From contig DATEGY010000025.1 of assembly GCA_035279865.1 (NCBI GenBank), forward strand, positions 1 to 17,307: DNA of 17,307 bases, given 5' to 3'. This DNA comes from 40CM-2-70-7 sp035279865 (GTDB taxonomy: Bacteria > Gemmatimonadota > Gemmatimonadetes > Gemmatimonadales > GWC2-71-9). A program made the translations under genes and the position numbers. Shown here piece by piece: positions 13,564-17,307 of this stretch; position 1 is the stretch's first letter; every line of letters starts with the position of its first letter. The notes beneath the pieces are model-generated. The model did no database searches, was not told where the DNA came from, and saw only the letters and a list, made by a program, of their open reading frames with translations.

Positions 13564-15632
13564 CAACGGGTACCGCACCGCACCGGCGCCGCTGGGCCGC
13601 GATCACCGCCGTGGTCCTGGCCTGCGCGGGTCTGGTCCTCGGGATCCATGGGTTGCGTTGGCGGGTGGAAGTCGTCGCCATGAAAATCGGGGGGAGGATT
13701 CCGGACCTCCGCTGGCGCGACCTCGTGCGGATGCTCCCGCCCCGGTCGGGCTACTACCTGGAGCCGCTGATCGAGACCGGTAACCCATACGCATCCATCG
13801 AGAATCCCTATGCCTCGCCCGCCGACTCCGCCGCGGGGGCGAAAATCTTCCGCCTGTCCTGCACCCAGTGCCACGAGGGACACGCCCTCGGCGCTCCCGA
13901 CCTCGTGCACGCCGCCCTGGGGCATCCGAGTGACTGGGCCCTGTACCGGGTCCTGACCTTCGGGATTCCCGGAACGCCCATGACGGCGCCGGCCCTGAGT
14001 GACCGGCAACGCTGGCAGGTGATCGCCTATATCCGGTCGAGCCGCCGGTCCGCCACCTCGAGCCGCCGCTCGACTGCCACGTCCTTTACGGCACCGGTCG
14101 AGGCGATCGCGCAGGCTCGGACCCGGCCGGAAGAATGGCTGTCGTATTCCGGGAGCTACGATGACCATCGCTTCAGCACGCTGGCCCAGGTCAACCAGAC
14201 GAACGTCCGGGCGCTCCGGCCCGTGTGGATGTTTCAGCCCGCCGACGCGGGCAACAAGAACGAGGCCTCGCCGCTCGTTGCTCATGGCGTCATGTACCTG
14301 ACCGCCGCCCCGAACACCGTGTGGGCCGTCGACGCGCGCACGGGACGGCCGCTGTGGCACTTCACCCACGTCCTCCCCGAGCACCTGTCCCTCTGCTGCG
14401 GTGCCGTCAACCGGGGTGTGGCCGTGGAGGACAGCACCGTGTTCGTGGGTACGCTCGACGCGCATCTGATCGCGCTGGACGCCGGCACGGGCCAGGTGCG
14501 GTGGAGCGTAGCCGTCGGCGAACCCCGGGATGGGTACAGCATCACCGGAGCGCCCCTGGTCATCCCCGAGGGGGTCATCACCGGCGTCGGGGGCGGCGAG
14601 TTCGGCGCGTCGGGCGTGATCGATGCCTACGATCCCGCCACCGGCAAGCGCCTCTGGCGCTTCCACGCCATTCCTCAACCCGGCGAAGCCCTCCACAACA
14701 CCTGGACCGGCGATTCCTGGAAGACGGGGGGAGCGCCGACGTGGCTCACGGGCGCCTACGATACGACGACCCACGTGCTGTTTTGGGGCATCGGCAATCC
14801 GGGACCCAATTATGCGGGCGCGGTACGCCCCGGCAGTAACCTCTACTCAAACAGCGTGGTGGCCCTCGACGCCCGCACGGGCCGGGTGAAGTGGTACTTC
14901 CAATTCACGCCGCACGACGAGCACGATTGGGACGCGGCGCAGGTGCCGGTGCTCATCGATGCTACGGTCCGGGGCAAGCTGCGTCACCTGATTCTCTGGG
15001 CCAACCGCAACGGGTTCTACTATGTGCTCGACCGGGATACGGGCACGTTTGTGAACGGCACGGCGTACGAGAAACAGACGTGGGCATCCGGGCTCGACTC
15101 GTCGGGGGCGCCTCGCGTGCTTCCCGGCATCTCGCCCTCTGATACGGGCACCTTCCTCTACCCGTCGGTGGTCGGCGCCACCAACTGGTGGTCTCCGTCC
15201 TTCGACGAAACGCACCGGCTCATGCTGGTGCCGGCCCTGCACCTGGGCGGCACGTACTACCTCGACCAGGAGCTCCACCGGGGCGACCTGTCCACCGGCG
15301 GCGCCTCAACGATGGCGTTCGGCCAGCCCTTCTGGAATTCCGTGAAGGCCCTGGACCCGGCGACCGGTGCCCTCCGGTGGGAGTACCGGTTTCCGGCCCT
15401 CCCCGAAAACGTCACGATGGGCGGCGTGACCACCACGGCGGGAGGCCTCGCGTTCGTGGGGGATGGCTCGCGCTTCGTCGCCCTCGATGCCGCGACCGGG
15501 AAGGAACTCTGGTCCTTTTCGGTCGGGGGGCCGATTACGGCTGCGGCCGTGGTATTCGCGGTGGACGGTCAGGAGCGGATCGCGCTGATGGCCGGCCGGA
15601 CCCTGGTGGCGTTCGGGCTTCCCCGGCCGTGA
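13560..15632 (+). CDS. Membrane-anchored PQQ-dependent dehydrogenase with N-terminal cytochrome c domain
   Basis: A 690-residue quinoprotein. Residues 12-29 form a membrane anchor after an Arg-rich start, placing the rest in the periplasm. A cytochrome c domain has C101-T-Q-C104-H105 and likely axial M141. After a Ser/Arg linker (about 159-176) comes an eight-bladed propeller with repeated tryptophan-docking motifs such as DARTGRPLWHF, DPATGKRLWRF and DAATGKELWSF. PQQ-site residues are the vicinal pair C279-C280, metal ligands E347 (GGGEFGASG) and N413 (GIGNPGPN), and catalytic D456 in PHDEHDWD. D458, two residues later, matches the extra metal ligand of lanthanide-dependent enzymes. The heme domain is N-terminal, whereas in classical quinohemoprotein alcohol dehydrogenases it is C-terminal. 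It should oxidise an alcohol or sugar hydroxyl and pass electrons to its own heme. Overlaps both neighbours by 4 bases. Substrate unknown. Confidence 0.93.
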   Translation: MTTGTAPHRRRWAAITAVVLACAGLVLGIHGLRWRVEVVAMKIGGRIPDLRWRDLVRMLPPRSGYYLEPLIETGNPYASIENPYASPADSAAGAKIFRLSCTQCHEGHALGAPDLVHAALGHPSDWALYRVLTFGIPGTPMTAPALSDRQRWQVIAYIRSSRRSATSSRRSTATSFTAPVEAIAQARTRPEEWLSYSGSYDDHRFSTLAQVNQTNVRALRPVWMFQPADAGNKNEASPLVAHGVMYLTAAPNTVWAVDARTGRPLWHFTHVLPEHLSLCCGAVNRGVAVEDSTVFVGTLDAHLIALDAGTGQVRWSVAVGEPRDGYSITGAPLVIPEGVITGVGGGEFGASGVIDAYDPATGKRLWRFHAIPQPGEALHNTWTGDSWKTGGAPTWLTGAYDTTTHVLFWGIGNPGPNYAGAVRPGSNLYSNSVVALDARTGRVKWYFQFTPHDEHDWDAAQVPVLIDATVRGKLRHLILWANRNGFYYVLDRDTGTFVNGTAYEKQTWASGLDSSGAPRVLPGISPSDTGTFLYPSVVGATNWWSPSFDETHRLMLVPALHLGGTYYLDQELHRGDLSTGGASTMAFGQPFWNSVKALDPATGALRWEYRFPALPENVTMGGVTTTAGGLAFVGDGSRFVALDAATGKELWSFSVGGPITAAAVVFAVDGQERIALMAGRTLVAFGLPRP
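14037..14078 (+). repeat. Imperfect 21-base tandem duplication in the linker of the PQQ dehydrogenase
   Basis: Two adjacent 21-base units (14037-14057 and 14058-14078) agree at 16 of 21 positions, the first 11 bases being identical. They encode SSRRSAT and SSRRSTA, the low-complexity linker between the cytochrome c and propeller domains. It keeps the frame and looks like a small in-gene duplication that lengthened the linker. Confidence 0.7.
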
Positions 15633-17053
15633 TCCGCAGATCCCTTGCCCCCCTGTCCGTCTGGTTCCTGGCAGCCTGTGGTCCGCAAGGACGACCGCTG
15701 GCGCCGGCCCGGTACCATGCCGCTCGAGGGCCGCTCCACGTCTTAGCCGCGAATCCACGGTATTTCGCCGACGACTCGGGGCACGCCGTCTATCTCACCG
15801 GGTCGCATACCTGGTCTACGCTCCAGGACAATGGACCGACCGACCCTCCGGCTCCGTTCGACTACGCGGCCTGGCTCGATACGCTGGTCCACTACAACCA
15901 TGACTTTTTCCGGCTGTACGCCTGGGAGCAGGCGCGGTGGACCGACGAGACCGCGGGCGACTACTGGCTCACGCCGCTCCCCTGGGTACGCACCGGTCCC
16001 GGTCTTGCGCTCGACGGCAAACGCAAGTGGGACGTGACGCGCTTCAACCCGGCGTACTTCCAGCGGATCCATGACCGGGTGGCGGAGGCGGGCCGCCGGG
16101 GGATCTACGTCTCCGTCATGCTCTTCGACGGCTGGAGCATCGACGCCAAGGGGAACAAGGCGCTGAACGATCCGTGGCGGGGACATCCGTTCAACGCGGC
16201 GAACAACGTCAACGGCATCGACGGCCACCTCGATCCGCTCCCGGGAGGTGCCGCGTCGCACACCCTCTTGCGACCGCGGGTGCTGGCCGTGCAGGAAGCC
16301 TACGTGCGGCACGTGGTAGACGCGGTGAACGATCTGGACAACGTGCTCTTCGAGATCTCCAACGAGAGTGACACCACCTCGGCGGCGTGGCAGAACCACA
16401 TGGTGGATCTCATCCACGTCTATGAACGCACGAAACCGAAACAGCATCCGGTGGGGATCACCGCCATGTGGCCGGGTGGGTCGAACGGGGTCCTCTTCGC
16501 GAGCCACGCGGACTGGATCTCGCCGGGTGACTCGGGGGGCTACTTCACCGATCCGCCCGCCGCGGACGGGCGGAAGGTGATCATCCTCGACACCGATCAT
16601 CTCGGGACGGAGTCCACCCGCGCCTCCTGGGTGTGGAAGACCTTTCTCCGTGGCATGAATCCCATCTTCATGGACAGCTACGACGGGAAGGCCACCGGCC
16701 TCGGCGCCCGCCCCGATTTCGATCCGGCGCGAGACCAGTACGTCCAGGTGCGTCGTGCCATGGGGTACACGTTGACGTTCGCCGCGCGCCTGCCCCTCGA
16801 GCGGATGCGTCCCGCGAACGCCCGCGCCTCCAGCGGCTACTGCCTGGCCGACACCGCCGGCGGTACGTATCTCGTGTACCTCCCGGCGGGAGGATCGGTA
16901 TCCCTGCGGACCGCCCGAACCTCTCGCCGCCTCCTCGTCGAATGGTTTTCGCCGCGCCGGGATCTCGTCGTCCCCGCCGACTCGACGACTAGCGGGGGCG
17001 AGCAGATGTACTCCGCCCCTTTCGGCGGCGACGCCCTGCTGCTGCTGCGCTGA
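15629..17053 (+). CDS. Lipoprotein with glycosidase-like (beta/alpha)8 barrel and C-terminal beta domain, paralogue 2
   Basis: A 474-residue lipoprotein, paralogous to the one at 12169-13563. Lipobox LAAC (C17) is followed by Gly, so outer-membrane sorting is likely. Blocks shared with the paralogue include VYLTGSHTW, DFFRL followed by WEQ, RGIYVSVMLF, DPW and GHPF, ADWISP, DTDHL, NPIFMD and SGYCLADT. The probable acid/base is E246 in FEISNESD, and D321-T-D323-H324 is the strand-7 motif. The C-terminal beta domain (TYLVYLPAGGSVSLRT to the end) resembles the collagen-binding-like domain attached to DUF4038-type glycosidases. It has an insertion near residues 120-135 relative to its partner. 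The start is GTG at 15629, overlapping the PQQ dehydrogenase stop as GTGA; the open frame back to 15188 is a shadow of that gene. Catalytic activity and substrate are not established. Confidence 0.8.
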   Translation: MIRRSLAPLSVWFLAACGPQGRPLAPARYHAARGPLHVLAANPRYFADDSGHAVYLTGSHTWSTLQDNGPTDPPAPFDYAAWLDTLVHYNHDFFRLYAWEQARWTDETAGDYWLTPLPWVRTGPGLALDGKRKWDVTRFNPAYFQRIHDRVAEAGRRGIYVSVMLFDGWSIDAKGNKALNDPWRGHPFNAANNVNGIDGHLDPLPGGAASHTLLRPRVLAVQEAYVRHVVDAVNDLDNVLFEISNESDTTSAAWQNHMVDLIHVYERTKPKQHPVGITAMWPGGSNGVLFASHADWISPGDSGGYFTDPPAADGRKVIILDTDHLGTESTRASWVWKTFLRGMNPIFMDSYDGKATGLGARPDFDPARDQYVQVRRAMGYTLTFAARLPLERMRPANARASSGYCLADTAGGTYLVYLPAGGSVSLRTARTSRRLLVEWFSPRRDLVVPADSTTSGGEQMYSAPFGGDALLLLR

Positions 17054-17057
17054 CCTC

Positions 17058-17307
17058 ATGCCCGCACCCGTCTACGGCCTCATCAGCCCCTGCGGCTGGG
17101 GAAACCTGGGAGACGCCGCGATTCAGGAATCGGCCATCCGGGGCATTCGCGGCCGCGATCCTGATGCCCGGTTCGTCGGATTCACCCTCAATCCCGAAGA
17201 TACGACTGAGCGGCACGGGATTCCGGCGGCCCCCATCAGTGGCCTCACGTCGACGAGCTATGGTGTGCGCCTCCCGCCCGCCCCCCTCTCCCCCGTCGAC
17301 CGGCTCA
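17058..17307 (+). CDS. Polysaccharide pyruvyl transferase family protein (3' partial)
   Basis: An open frame of 83 residues runs off the right edge from ATG at 17058, 4 bases after the lipoprotein stop. GLISPCGWGNLGDAAIQESA (7-26) matches the glycine-rich opening of the CsaB/WcaK pyruvyl transferase family (typically G-x-GNLGDEAI), and FTLNPEDTTERHGI corresponds to the family's second strand and loop (NPE-T-x-x-GI). These enzymes transfer pyruvate from phosphoenolpyruvate to sugar hydroxyls as a ketal, giving acidic glycans. The usual Glu after GD is Ala here (GDAAI). Only the first quarter or so of the protein is visible, so catalytic residues further on cannot be checked. It continues the glycan operon to the right. 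Confidence 0.8.
   Translation, partial: MPAPVYGLISPCGWGNLGDAAIQESAIRGIRGRDPDARFVGFTLNPEDTTERHGIPAAPISGLTSTSYGVRLPPAPLSPVDRL

Noticed and set aside
13560..15632. Calling the quinoprotein a methanol dehydrogenase (xoxF/mxaF).
   Set aside because: It carries a membrane anchor and N-terminal heme domain, with no cytochrome cL or accessory genes beside it; only the metal-site motif is shared.

Overview
This is a GC-rich bacterial window in which every gene reads on the + strand. It holds 15 complete genes and two cut by the window edges. There are no RNA genes, mobile elements or CRISPR arrays, and the only gene-free spacer longer than 6 bases is 31 bases long. Ten of the sixteen gene junctions are 4-base ATGA or GTGA stop/start overlaps and five more are 2 to 6 bases apart, so the stretch looks like one long operon. 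Lipoprotein signals, a Wzm/Wzt exporter and a periplasmic-type quinoprotein point to a Gram-negative-type envelope. GC content, frequent GTG starts and gene content would fit Gemmatimonadota, Acidobacteriota or a similar soil lineage, but no marker gene fixes the taxon.

Region 1 (about 1-7487) makes a modified nucleotide sugar. It encodes a class III PLP aminotransferase/aminomutase (5'-truncated), a zinc-type sugar C-methyltransferase, an RmlC-type epimerase, a DUF4910-type metallopeptidase-like protein, a nitrilase-superfamily amidase, an extended SDR epimerase/dehydratase, an RfbF-type sugar-1-phosphate cytidylyltransferase and a PIG-L/LmbE deacetylase. Together they suggest a CDP- or other NDP-linked C-branched, probably nitrogen-bearing deoxysugar. 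Region 2 (7484-9462) is the Wzm permease and a Wzt ATPase with a C-terminal glycan-binding domain, the pair that exports a finished polysaccharide across the inner membrane.

Region 3 (9469-12172) is a three-gene acyl cassette: an LpxL-like acyltransferase homologue that lacks the usual acidic residue of HX4(D/E), an adenylate-forming acyl ligase and a free-standing acyl carrier protein. Region 4 (12169-17053) encodes exported proteins: two paralogous lipoproteins with a glycosidase-like barrel, flanking a membrane-anchored PQQ dehydrogenase that carries an N-terminal cytochrome c and a D-W-D motif of the kind seen in lanthanide-dependent enzymes. The window ends in the start of a polysaccharide pyruvyl transferase (from 17058).

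The most unusual point is that an exported quinoprotein dehydrogenase and two glycosidase-like lipoproteins are translationally coupled into a glycan synthesis and export operon. This suggests that an exported, possibly acylated glycan is trimmed or oxidised outside the cytoplasm. That is inference from gene order and motifs. No glycosyltransferase is recognisable in the window, so part of the pathway must lie outside it.
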